The translations under genes were made by a program, and so were the position numbers. The notes below the pieces were generated by a model. That model was not told the DNA's origin. It saw only the letters and a program-made list of their open reading frames with translations, and did not search any database. From the IMG/VR virus record IMGVR_UViG_3300047564_005910, positions 1 to 64,000 of that record: 64,000 nt of DNA; one strand, given 5' to 3'. Below are positions 11,772-19,782 of the stretch, piece by piece. The stretch's first letter is position 1. Every line of letters starts with the position of its first letter. Origin of the DNA: a virus.

Positions 11772-12630
11772 ACACTCTTTTCCAATCTTCAATGTCTTTA
11801 ATAAATGTTTTCATTTCAAACTCATCACAAAACTGTTTAAACATAGTTAAGTCAGGTAAAACTTCCTTCATTTGAGTAATAAATTGCTCCTCATAACTTT
11901 CTTTTTCTCCATCTTCTTGTAGGTACGAGTCTTTTAGAGACATAATCTTATAATTTCTTATAAAAATATCTTTATCTTCATCTGTAAGAGTTTCTAATAT
12001 AGTTTTGTACCCTTGGCATGCAAGCTTTTTGCTTTTTTGAGGGCCATACCCCGGTATACCTGGTATATTGTCTGATTTATCCCCCATTAACGCTTTAATA
12101 TTAAGAAAATCCGCTAGGGTTGTATCGACTTCTTGTTCGAAGTTTTCTTCTGTTATAAGAATCTTCTTTAAAGGGTTATAAAACCGTACTTGTCTATTAA
12201 CTAATTGTAATAAGTCTTTATCTATAGTTACAATTGTCGCAGGGGGTACCTTTTCCTGCACTAACCAACTAATAACATCATCAGCTTCTAAAACATACGG
12301 GTATATTTGGTATATTCCGAGTGCTATTAACCACTTTTCCACTACAGCCTGTTGGTCGTGTACTTTTTGGTTTTTAGCATGGTCCCGGTTTTGTTTATAT
12401 TCTTCAGGTAGTAACTGTTTACGGAAGTTTGTTGAAGGGTATTTTATTCTTTTATCCCAGGTAACCCAAACATTTTCAGGTTCGAACTTTTCACACAAAG
12501 ACTTTAACGACTTTAAAAAAATAAAGACAGGACCGGTCCAAACACCTTTTGTGTTTACGAGTGGTTCCCGGGTTTCTGCTACCCAATAGGCTCGGTGCAA
12601 CAAATTTGAGCCATCAATTACTAAATTCAT
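11725..12630 (-). CDS. 5'-3' exonuclease / flap endonuclease (T4 RNase H type)
   Basis: The 301-residue product shows the acidic metal-binding motifs of the PIN/FEN fold: VIDGSNLLHRAYW (Asp6), the FRKQLLPEEYKQNR substrate-grip segment (about residues 71-84), EADDVISWL (about 117-125) and TIDKDLLQL (about 137-145). The helix-hairpin-helix element MGDKSDNIPGIPGYGPQKSKKL is at about 182-203. These enzymes remove RNA primers and 5' flaps during lagging-strand replication. Length matches T4 RNase H (about 305 residues) and phage T5 exonuclease (about 290). Its partner here would be the clamp and clamp-loader system whose large subunit is at 57.3 kb. It is transcribed away from the small early genes. 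Confidence 0.88.
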   Translation of the reverse strand: MNLVIDGSNLLHRAYWVAETREPLVNTKGVWTGPVFIFLKSLKSLCEKFEPENVWVTWDKRIKYPSTNFRKQLLPEEYKQNRDHAKNQKVHDQQAVVEKWLIALGIYQIYPYVLEADDVISWLVQEKVPPATIVTIDKDLLQLVNRQVRFYNPLKKILITEENFEQEVDTTLADFLNIKALMGDKSDNIPGIPGYGPQKSKKLACQGYKTILETLTDEDKDIFIRNYKIMSLKDSYLQEDGEKESYEEQFITQMKEVLPDLTMFKQFCDEFEMKTFIKDIEDWKRVFIQKKSLNHLILQLM

Positions 12631-12658
12631 GTTTACATTCTATATAAAAAAATAGGTA

Positions 12659-12687
12659 TTGCAATTTATTTGTTTGTATATTAGTAT
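12659..12687 (+). promoter_or_regulatory. Possible sigma70-like promoter
   Basis: TTGCAA (12659-12664), 17 bp, TAGTAT (12682-12687), with the ATG 6 nt after the -10 box and no Shine-Dalgarno. Confidence 0.45.
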
Positions 12688-12693
12688 TAGTGT

Positions 12694-12948
12694 ATGGAAA
12701 CAACAAAAGACACATTAAAAGAGCAGCTAAAAACAAGTATTCTTAATGTAACCTTTCGAAAGAAAGACGATACTATAAGAGATATGAAATGTACTTTGTT
12801 AGAAACATATCTACCTAAGTTGGAACAAAAAAGCGAAGTAAAAAAAGAAAAAGCTGAAAACAATAATAATATTTCTGTGTGGGATATTGATAAAAATTCG
12901 TGGAGATCTTTTCGTTTGGATAGTATAATTAAAATTGAAACAGTATGA
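12694..12948 (+). CDS. WYL_2-type small protein (DUF2693)
   Basis: The 84-residue protein matches the WYL_2 / Sm-like SH3 beta-barrel pattern: VTFRKKDDTIRDMKCTLLE (about residues 19-38), then ISVWDIDKNSWRSFRLDSI (about 60-78). A charged, Asn-rich linker separates the two. These small phage proteins are thought to bind ligands or nucleic acids through the SH3-like barrel; no precise function is established. It is the first gene of a three-gene overlapping unit (stop and ATG overlap by 4 nt). Confidence 0.8.
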   Translation: METTKDTLKEQLKTSILNVTFRKKDDTIRDMKCTLLETYLPKLEQKSEVKKEKAENNNNISVWDIDKNSWRSFRLDSIIKIETV

Positions 12949-13229
12949 ACGAACAAAAACCTACAGTATATAAAGTTCGCCCAGAACAACTCGGGGGACA
13001 AGATGTAAATGATTTTTTAAATCAGTGTATTGCAAAAGAATTTGCAGGACAAGAATATTTCATTGTTAATGAAAGTGTATTAGATCGTGTAACACCTGAA
13101 TTCCCAACTCAGCTTCGTAAAATAAAAGCATATTCAGTAAACGTAAATGGCGCAGCAGTAGCTCTTTATTTTGATATTACAGAAGTGCAAAGCACATACG
13201 GTAGTTCTTGGCTTGGCGGATCTCGATGA
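12945..13229 (+). CDS. Hypothetical protein
   Basis: The 94-residue product has an N-terminal helical half and a C-terminal beta-rich half (IKAYSVNVNGAAVALYFDITEV). No domain is recognised. Both its start (ATGA overlap with the WYL_2 gene) and its end (ATGA overlap with the next gene) are coupled, so the three products are probably made together. Confidence 0.6.
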   Translation: MNEQKPTVYKVRPEQLGGQDVNDFLNQCIAKEFAGQEYFIVNESVLDRVTPEFPTQLRKIKAYSVNVNGAAVALYFDITEVQSTYGSSWLGGSR

Positions 13230-13522
13230 ATAACGAGTTTATAACTTCCGCAACAACTACCATAAAAGAAGTCGCGCAAACCATGCAAGAGCGTGGTTCG
13301 CAGTATGCTGACTCGTGGGGAAAGGATAGTATCTGGTTACTAACTAAAGCTATTATTAAAAAATACACCGACGTTGATGTAGATGATGAAACATGCAAAG
13401 CTATTGGTCTAGCAGTCTTTATTGATCAAAAGTATTCTCGTTTTATAGGGGGATATAAAAGAGATACCGCTATAGATTTAGTACCATATTTAGCTGCACT
13501 TGCAGAAAAAGTAAAAAATTAA
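13226..13522 (+). CDS. DUF6378-like small phage protein
   Basis: The start at 13226 is chosen because it overlaps the preceding stop as ATGA; the frame from 13208 would add only six residues. The 98-residue product contains QTMQERGSQYADSW (about residues 16-29) and YSRFIGGYKRDTAIDLVPYLA. The ERGxQY and GGYKxDTxxDxxxYL pattern is typical of phage proteins annotated DUF6378, some of which are fused or adjacent to dUTPases. Function unknown; a nucleotide-related role would be consistent with that context. Confidence 0.6.
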   Translation: MNNEFITSATTTIKEVAQTMQERGSQYADSWGKDSIWLLTKAIIKKYTDVDVDDETCKAIGLAVFIDQKYSRFIGGYKRDTAIDLVPYLAALAEKVKN

Positions 13523-14229
13523 TTTACGTCTCCAGGTCCGTCAAAATAACCATAAGGTTCAGATAAGTTATTTGTCTGGTAGTTAAAGATTTCACATCTC
13601 GCTTTTTTATCCGCACTATCTTCATACGGTGGTGGGAACTCTGCTGAAATAGTACCATTGAGTGTGCTGCCGTATTCCCCACTATCATTAATTTGGACGT
13701 TAAGTGGCTCAGGCTCTGTACCAGGCTCGGATGAGTATTCCCATCTCTTACATTTTATAACCCAAATGTAGTGTCCAGCTAATGTATTAGCATTAAATTG
13801 AAGGTTTTGATCATCCCTCTCAGTTATTTCATATATGGGAGCCCCACGGCCATTAGGTCTGTCCCCTGTTCCCCCGTATTCTTTGAGTTCGATTAGGTCC
13901 CCTGCTTTTGGTTCAGTACCTGGACCGAATCTATCCCAATAAGAAGACAAATGTATAATAGCAGTCATATCACAATCTGCCATTATACCAAATTTTGATA
14001 GCATAATAGCATCATTTGTAATATCTGTTAGCATTATTACTTCGCCGTATTTTTGGAACTGGGACGTCGGGTCTTCACCGTATATAAAGTCATGACCAGA
14101 AAGACGGTAGCCGTGAGTAAAGTAATTTACCGTTGTACCGTAATGTTCGATTTGTTCTCTCCACCAACGACTAAAGTTTTCACGTTCGTTAGTATTGATG
14201 TTTTTGTTTAAATAACGAACCTGTTCCAT
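13519..14229 (-). CDS. Neck protein, T4 gp14-like
   Basis: The 236-residue product aligns by eye with the T4/cyanophage gp14 neck pattern: EQIEHYGTTVNYFTHGY near residues 26-42, an IYGEDPTSQF segment (about 50-59), MLSKFGI (about 76-82) and a later strand region with GDLIEL (about 109-114). gp14 joins the head to the tail after packaging. The final 60 residues are acidic and differ from T4 (T4 gp14 is 256 residues). It lies 2 nt downstream of the next gene, so they share a transcript whose late-type box is at 14801. It closes the tail/fibre cluster on this strand. Confidence 0.65.
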   Translation of the reverse strand: MEQVRYLNKNINTNERENFSRWWREQIEHYGTTVNYFTHGYRLSGHDFIYGEDPTSQFQKYGEVIMLTDITNDAIMLSKFGIMADCDMTAIIHLSSYWDRFGPGTEPKAGDLIELKEYGGTGDRPNGRGAPIYEITERDDQNLQFNANTLAGHYIWVIKCKRWEYSSEPGTEPEPLNVQINDSGEYGSTLNGTISAEFPPPYEDSADKKARCEIFNYQTNNLSEPYGYFDGPGDVN

Positions 14230-14231
14230 TT

Positions 14232-14795
14232 TTAGACTTTTGTTATATTATTGATACCTTTTTTAAGTGTGTGTTTTTTCTTTTTAGGTAGTTTAGCAAT
14301 TTTTTCTATTGAAGACTCACCTAAAAATCTTGGTTTTTTTAGCCATTTTTGAGAATACGGATGATAAACACTTTCATATTCTTCTAGATCAAACTTACGA
14401 ACTGTAGGTATAAAAACTATAGGGTGTTGTGTACCTGGTAATAGTTTTTCGTTAAAATCTTTTATCATGTTTAAAATATGTTCTTTTAAAAGATCTGTTA
14501 AGTTGTTTGTAAATAATTTTACTTTTATTACTACAGGTGCTTTATCAGAGCTGTTTTCTTTTAAAGAAGGACCGACCATAAAATAATCTTCTACCCGTGG
14601 AAGCACTGGACCGGCCTCAATGCTGTTGATTAAATCAATATTGTTAGCAATAACAGCGCGATGGCCAGGTAATAATATCGGGTCTCCGCCTTCAGGTGGG
14701 AAATAAAATAAACGAGGGTCTAAACTATTAGGAATAATAACCTTTTCATGGTACTTTAGGTATTCGTTTTTATAAGTTTTTTCGAAAAGAGTCAT
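14232..14795 (-). CDS. Hypothetical neck-region protein
   Basis: The 187-residue product has a mixed fold with PRLFYFPPEGGDPILLPGHRAVIA early (about residues 27-50). A long central region is followed by a very basic C-terminus (about 165-187, LPKKKKHTLKKGINN). I do not recognise a family. Its position immediately upstream of the gp14-like gene and after the scaffold candidate suggests a head-completion or neck role, perhaps the counterpart of gp13, but similarity is not visible. An ATTAAATA box lies 5 nt before its ATG. Confidence 0.55.
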   Translation of the reverse strand: MTLFEKTYKNEYLKYHEKVIIPNSLDPRLFYFPPEGGDPILLPGHRAVIANNIDLINSIEAGPVLPRVEDYFMVGPSLKENSSDKAPVVIKVKLFTNNLTDLLKEHILNMIKDFNEKLLPGTQHPIVFIPTVRKFDLEEYESVYHPYSQKWLKKPRFLGESSIEKIAKLPKKKKHTLKKGINNITKV

Positions 14796-14800
14796 AAAAG

Positions 14801-14808
14801 TATTTAAT
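14801..14808 (-). promoter_or_regulatory. Late-promoter-like octamer ATTAAATA
   Basis: Ends 5 nt before the minus-strand ATG at 14795; it would drive the unknown protein and gp14. Confidence 0.45.
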
Positions 14809-14825
14809 CAACATCTAAAACAGAA

Positions 14826-14845
14826 ACAGCCCCTTTCGGGGCTGT
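14826..14845 (-). terminator. Intrinsic terminator after the acidic scaffold gene
   Basis: On the minus strand an 8-bp GC-rich stem ACAGCCCC/GGGGCTGT with a GAAA tetraloop is followed by TTCTGTTTT. It separates the acidic protein's transcript from the downstream neck genes, which have their own late-type box. Confidence 0.75.
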
Positions 14846-14871
14846 AACTTATTTTATATTTACTATTAAAA

Positions 14872-15693
14872 TTATTTCTTAAAGAAATCCCCAGCTTTAA
14901 TTGTGCTGCTTACTTCTGGTTTGCTTTTTGGGCTTTGAAGTGATTTATCAAATGATTTAGCTGGTTTTAATTTATCATCTGAATCAATATTGCCGCTGTT
15001 TGCTTTACCTTTTGATACAGGTACGGCACCCTTAACTTCTTTTGAACCAGGTTTTTGTAAATCTGTACCTGCTTTTAGGTTATGAAGAGCATGTCCTTTT
15101 TCTTCAGCATCTACTGCTTCTTCTACTTTTTCTTCGTCTTCATTTTCTTCGTCTTCGTCTTTTGACTCTTCACGAATTTCGTTTTCAACTTCATCTTTTG
15201 CTTCTTCAGATGATTCATCTTCAAATGATTCTTCTTCTGAATTTTCTTCTTCGTTACCAATTTTATCTAAAATTGTTTGTAGAGAGTCGATAATACCCTT
15301 AAGATCAGAAGCTAAATCAGAAACTTCATCTTCTGTTTCACCGATTTCATCAGCCATATCATCGTTTGTCGTCGGAACTTCTGGTTCAAACGGATTCATC
15401 GAACCACCAAATTCTTCATTAAGAGTAGCTTTGAAAAGCTTTTCAAAAGCCCCTTCAAATCCTGCTTCTTCTTTTAAAGAAACTTTTTTAGCTTTACCGC
15501 CATCAGAATATTCTTTTGATTCCTTAGCTTTTGGAACATCTTTTTTAACTTTTTCATCACCGCCAGATTTTGCTACAGGTACTTTACCACCTTTAGCAAT
15601 TTCTTGTTGACCAGGTTTTACAACTACGTTACTCTTTGCTGCTTCTTGTAAAAGAATTTTTTCGGAGTAGATATCTGATAGAGGGTTTTTCAT
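14872..15693 (-). CDS. Acidic protein, candidate prohead scaffold/core
   Basis: The 273-residue product is highly charged: a Lys-rich N-terminal third, a helical centre (about residues 110-145, ETEDEVSDLASDLKGIIDSL), a very acidic Glu/Asp tract (about 148-200), and a Lys/Ser-rich tail ending AGDFFKK. No globular domain is visible. Composition and length resemble T4-type prohead core or scaffold components, which are highly charged and proteolysed during head maturation, but no sequence match is seen. It has a late-type box 10 nt before the ATG and its own terminator, implying strong separate expression. An alternative is an abundant internal or decoration protein. Confidence 0.5.
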   Translation of the reverse strand: MKNPLSDIYSEKILLQEAAKSNVVVKPGQQEIAKGGKVPVAKSGGDEKVKKDVPKAKESKEYSDGGKAKKVSLKEEAGFEGAFEKLFKATLNEEFGGSMNPFEPEVPTTNDDMADEIGETEDEVSDLASDLKGIIDSLQTILDKIGNEEENSEEESFEDESSEEAKDEVENEIREESKDEDEENEDEEKVEEAVDAEEKGHALHNLKAGTDLQKPGSKEVKGAVPVSKGKANSGNIDSDDKLKPAKSFDKSLQSPKSKPEVSSTIKAGDFFKK

Positions 15694-15703
15694 ATTTGTT
15701 ATA

Positions 15704-15711
15704 TATTTATT
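15704..15711 (-). promoter_or_regulatory. Late-promoter-like octamer AATAAATA
   Basis: Lies 10 nt before the minus-strand ATG at 15693. Confidence 0.45.
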
Positions 15712-15751
15712 TATTCAAATTGTGCTTATTTTATAGGTTATATTATTATTT

Positions 15752-18511
15752 TTAATATGTTATTCCAAAAGGATCAAGTGCACCAGATCTCGGGAAAAAT
15801 CTCGGATACGATGCGGTCCGTATTTTAGAATCTCTGCTATTAAATGCGTTTCTGGCATCTACAGGGAATGTAAAAAGATCGGTTACAGTCTTAAGTGTCA
15901 AATCAGTATGAGCTGCGCAGTAATTGTTTAATCCCATACATACAACACTACTCAATCTAAAATTTGTACACTCCATATAGCTTGTAAATATATTTTGATT
16001 ACCCTCTATATAAACTGCTAAATTAGCTGCGTTTATTACGTTATTAGATGACGGATAGTTTGTAAAAGTAATAGAAGTATTTGTATTTTCCGTTAAACCA
16101 ATACCTACATTAGCTCGGCTTATAAAAATATTTTGTAATGCTAAATTTGCATTCGGGTTAACCTTAATAGCGGTAGGAGCGTCAAATATACTAGTATTTT
16201 TTATAGTTAAATGATTATTTGATGTATTAATGCCGATGCCATATCTTTGATTATCAATTGAATTGTTACGTGTGCTAAACAACGTTACATAATCTAAATA
16301 ACCCGTGCTTGTATCTTCTATTTTTATAGTCGAACCACTTAAAGCATTCTTAACAAGACTAACTTCTTCTAATGTAAGTGAGCTGTTTTGAGAAATTGTA
16401 ATACCGTTAGCTTCTCTATCTATTGTACTGTTGCAGTAAATTAAATTAGGAGAGTAGTACGGGTAAGGTTGTACGTCAGGACTAATACCTGTATTCTGTA
16501 AAAGCTTTGGTGTAATAGTTAGACTAGAATTATGTGTACATAATGCTCCGTAGCGGTTACCTATTAGATTAATGCTACCTATACTTACGTTAGAATAACT
16601 TTTTGCAGTAATACCTGCATCTCCATTATGAAATATATCAACAAACTGTAAATATGCTTTTGAGTTGTTTTGTACAACCAAACCATTACGGAAATTTTGA
16701 GCTATAATCAACCGAGAGCCGTTTGTGAGTAAGGAGCTATCGTTTTCAATAATTGCACCTATAGAGTTATCTGTAATTGTTAAAGCGTTTCTTATATGTA
16801 CTGGGTTTGTAACGTCTCCTTCTACAATTATAGATGAGCTATTTGTTGCATGTAGACCGATACTAAAGTTAGCAATTGCAGAATCTGAATCAATTACGGC
16901 TATACTATTATTACTTGCTTGTACCCCAATATTTTCTGTATCAATAATATCAACAGTGTTAACTGCTGTTCTTGGGCCCCGCACATAAACATTTTGTAAA
17001 TGAAGACTTGTGCCTATTAATTTAAATCCTGCACTTCCAGTGTTTGTAAACCAAATTGTCGTTGGAAGAGGTTGTATATATGTTAAACCTGAACCTACGG
17101 GCATTTTAATACTAAAAGAGCGTGGTATCTTTATGTTGCTTAATAGGGTATTATATTTTGAATTAGCTGTAGCACGTTGATAGTTACCAGCTGATGCCTG
17201 TATTGTTACAGAATCATATTCTACCCGGTCGTATACACCGCGATATAGTTCAAAAAACGTTTTTTCAAAAAACGGTACCGAACCAACTACACCCTGTACT
17301 GAAACGTTTGTAGGGTCAAGTTGAGTTTTTGAGCTTAATCGTTCTGTAAATAGAGAACCGACGTCATCTAAATAAACTCTACCGGTATAATTGTTATTAA
17401 CTGATGATAATTGATATGCTTTAACAACTAAAGCCGCTTTACCGTTAAAATGAAATATATTACCTGTTTCAAATTTAGTATTACCAGGTGAGTACGGCAC
17501 AGGTGGGGACGCGTTATTTTGAGCAGTAACAATAACTACGTTAGTATTATAAGACGCATAATCATTTGTGTTATTAGCAGCAGATAATCTTTGTAATGTA
17601 TCTGTGGCTGAATAATGCCAGTTATTTTTATTACCAATAAACACCGGTACACCCGATACTGTACTACTAAACGGTGTAGTTACTTCAAAATAATTGTCAT
17701 TGGTTACTCTTTCTATTTGTTTTACTTCGTTGCCCGCAATAATGTAATTGTAATATCGATCATTTTGTATATCTTCAATTCCGTTTATAGCGCTTAACAA
17801 GCGCTTAAATGATGGGGCATTAAACCCGTGCACACCCTTAAGCCCTGAGCTATAAGTTACATAACCTGGTATAGGTATTGCATTTTTTCCGAATGTTTGA
17901 TAGACTTTTAAGGATCTATAATCTTTTAATTTCTGTTCACCAAGTGAAGTATCAAAAACAAAATTTGGTATCACATCATCGTCATGAAACGTTGTTGATG
18001 GTTGTACCATAGTTGCAGTAATAGTATCTGACATAGTACTACCAACAATGTGTACCGTGCCTGGTATATTTGCTAATGTAACTGTACTAGATAATTGATA
18101 AACTGCCGGGTCTTTTAGAAAAATGTAAAAATCATTTCGTTTATTAATTTTTGAAGGGTCCGTTGGTGTATTTTTTGCAACGTTGGTAATTTCGTTTATT
18201 GCTTTATCTAAAGTTAGGTAAGGAAAGGCTATAGAGCCTTTTTCTGAATCATTACCTGTTAAACTAACATAAAATGCATTTGGAGAATAAAATACACCTC
18301 TGTCATTAAGACGTATATTGATATCTCGTACCCCTGTTAAGGCAGCTGTAACTAGCTCTAAAGCAAGGTTTGTTTCAAAATTAATACTAGCGATAACAGC
18401 GCTTAGAGTTTGTTGCTGACTATCTAAACCTTGAAAGTTACCGTTAATCTTTTCTAAAGATTCCCCGATATATTCATCTCCGTCAATTTCTGTTGTGTAA
18501 ATTCTTGCCAT
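15752..18511 (-). CDS. Tail spike/fibre with right-handed beta-helix
   Basis: The 919-residue product begins with GDEYIGESLEKINGNFQGL (about residues 10-28), a motif shared with the next gene upstream and probably used for virion attachment. From about residue 80 it shows NAFYVSLTGNDSEKGS-type repeats and long runs of short beta-strands with stacked Asn and Ser (VQNNSKAYLQFVDIFHNGDAG), characteristic of a parallel beta-helix of the pectate-lyase/tailspike type (about 80-880). Such spikes bind or cut surface polysaccharide. Catalytic residues cannot be assigned. An exact TATAAATA box lies 6 nt before the ATG. Confidence 0.72.
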   Translation of the reverse strand: MARIYTTEIDGDEYIGESLEKINGNFQGLDSQQQTLSAVIASINFETNLALELVTAALTGVRDINIRLNDRGVFYSPNAFYVSLTGNDSEKGSIAFPYLTLDKAINEITNVAKNTPTDPSKINKRNDFYIFLKDPAVYQLSSTVTLANIPGTVHIVGSTMSDTITATMVQPSTTFHDDDVIPNFVFDTSLGEQKLKDYRSLKVYQTFGKNAIPIPGYVTYSSGLKGVHGFNAPSFKRLLSAINGIEDIQNDRYYNYIIAGNEVKQIERVTNDNYFEVTTPFSSTVSGVPVFIGNKNNWHYSATDTLQRLSAANNTNDYASYNTNVVIVTAQNNASPPVPYSPGNTKFETGNIFHFNGKAALVVKAYQLSSVNNNYTGRVYLDDVGSLFTERLSSKTQLDPTNVSVQGVVGSVPFFEKTFFELYRGVYDRVEYDSVTIQASAGNYQRATANSKYNTLLSNIKIPRSFSIKMPVGSGLTYIQPLPTTIWFTNTGSAGFKLIGTSLHLQNVYVRGPRTAVNTVDIIDTENIGVQASNNSIAVIDSDSAIANFSIGLHATNSSSIIVEGDVTNPVHIRNALTITDNSIGAIIENDSSLLTNGSRLIIAQNFRNGLVVQNNSKAYLQFVDIFHNGDAGITAKSYSNVSIGSINLIGNRYGALCTHNSSLTITPKLLQNTGISPDVQPYPYYSPNLIYCNSTIDREANGITISQNSSLTLEEVSLVKNALSGSTIKIEDTSTGYLDYVTLFSTRNNSIDNQRYGIGINTSNNHLTIKNTSIFDAPTAIKVNPNANLALQNIFISRANVGIGLTENTNTSITFTNYPSSNNVINAANLAVYIEGNQNIFTSYMECTNFRLSSVVCMGLNNYCAAHTDLTLKTVTDLFTFPVDARNAFNSRDSKIRTASYPRFFPRSGALDPFGITY

Positions 18512-18517
18512 TGTTAA

Positions 18518-18525
18518 TATTTATA
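18518..18525 (-). promoter_or_regulatory. Late promoter box TATAAATA
   Basis: An exact octamer, 6 nt before the ATG at 18511 on the minus strand. Confidence 0.65.
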
Positions 18526-18530
18526 GTTGT

Positions 18531-19733
18531 TTAATTTACAACGAAGTAATTAATTGTGCTAGTATCGTTTGCTCTTGTTGTAGGATCAGATAATGAGCTA
18601 ATTATTACTGTATTGGTTGTACAGCGTGCAGATAAATGACCGAGAGTGCCTTGAGGTGTTGCTCTTGTTACAAATACACGGCTATTAGTTGTTACCCCTG
18701 TGACTGTTATTTCTGTAGCACCGTTCGGGTACGGGGTGCCTAAAGTTGCCTGACCAACAGCTGCAGGATTACTACCTGCTGCAGCAAACGAAACACGACC
18801 TGCTAGTGTTACAACAGACCCTGTATCGCTAATATTACTATCTGTAAGTGTGTCAACAGTACCAGACCCTGACCACTTCGGAATCGAGTTACCGGTTCCG
18901 GATCCATCTACTAGGGCTGTGCCCCACACCTTAGGGTCAATTTCATCGGTTACAACAACGTTATTTGAGCTTAAAACAACAACTGTATTTTCAATCGCAG
19001 TACCTGGTGCAATACCATTAATTTTTACGACATCACTACTATCAGTACCTAAAACAGTGTCTCCGTCGACAGTTAAGTTTATTGTAGTATAAAGTGAGCC
19101 TTCTATAGTTAAACGATTGGCCGCATTACGATATAGTTTAACTGGTGTTGTTGTACCTATGATTATTGCATTATTTGTATCTAGAGTATTTTTAAAGGTT
19201 GTATTACCCGATTCAACGGTTACATTTTTAGTTGAATTTAGCCCTATTACAGCGTTACCTGATAAAAAGAAATTACCTTCAATGGCTGCGTTGTTTGTTA
19301 CGTAAAAGTTGCCATCTGTACGAAGAGTATCATTAAGTTGGCCGTCTTTGTACAGGTTTGTAACCATGGCGTTTGTCGGGGTACCGACATCACCGCTGTT
19401 TCGATGACCAAAAATTAAAGCACTTTGTCTAGAAATAGCTCTAGAAATATAAACAGGGTATGCCTGTATTAAAATATACTCGCCGCGATTAGTATTAGAA
19501 CCAAAAACAGATGTACCTTCTGCTCGAAACGTATCCTTAACACTAGCAGCTCCGGATACCTGTAAATTATTAGTAACTACTTGACTTCTAAGGGAGGTAA
19601 TAAAATCATCTATTTGTATGTATTTTGCAGATAGAGTTACCGGTAGTTTTTGTAGGTTTAAAAAGTTTTGATTAATTTTCCCTAAAGAATTACCTATATA
19701 CTCATAGGGTGATATGGTTGTTATTGCGTCCAT
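18531..19733 (-). CDS. Tail fibre protein
   Basis: The 400-residue product starts with SPYEYIGNSLGKINQNFLNLQKL (about residues 8-30), the same EYIGxSLxKINxNF attachment-like motif as the adjacent spike. The body consists of short beta-strand repeats rich in Gly, Asn, Thr and Val (VTVESGNTTFKNTLDTNNAIIIG), typical of trimeric phage fibre shafts. A compact C-terminal domain with NGATEITVTGVTTNSRVFVTRATP follows (about residues 330-400). It is likely a host-recognition fibre. An exact TATAAATA box lies 11 nt before the ATG. Confidence 0.7.
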   Translation of the reverse strand: MDAITTISPYEYIGNSLGKINQNFLNLQKLPVTLSAKYIQIDDFITSLRSQVVTNNLQVSGAASVKDTFRAEGTSVFGSNTNRGEYILIQAYPVYISRAISRQSALIFGHRNSGDVGTPTNAMVTNLYKDGQLNDTLRTDGNFYVTNNAAIEGNFFLSGNAVIGLNSTKNVTVESGNTTFKNTLDTNNAIIIGTTTPVKLYRNAANRLTIEGSLYTTINLTVDGDTVLGTDSSDVVKINGIAPGTAIENTVVVLSSNNVVVTDEIDPKVWGTALVDGSGTGNSIPKWSGSGTVDTLTDSNISDTGSVVTLAGRVSFAAAGSNPAAVGQATLGTPYPNGATEITVTGVTTNSRVFVTRATPQGTLGHLSARCTTNTVIISSLSDPTTRANDTSTINYFVVN

Positions 19734-19744
19734 TTATTATAATA

Positions 19745-19752
19745 TATTTATA
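19745..19752 (-). promoter_or_regulatory. Late promoter box TATAAATA
   Basis: An exact octamer, 11 nt before the ATG at 19733 on the minus strand. Confidence 0.6.
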
Positions 19753-19782
19753 CGAAGGTTATCGTGCATCAATGTAATCATA

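Noticed and set aside
15042-15293. Leu-rich plus-strand ORF
   Set aside because: It is the antisense of the Glu/Asp-rich tract of the acidic scaffold candidate.
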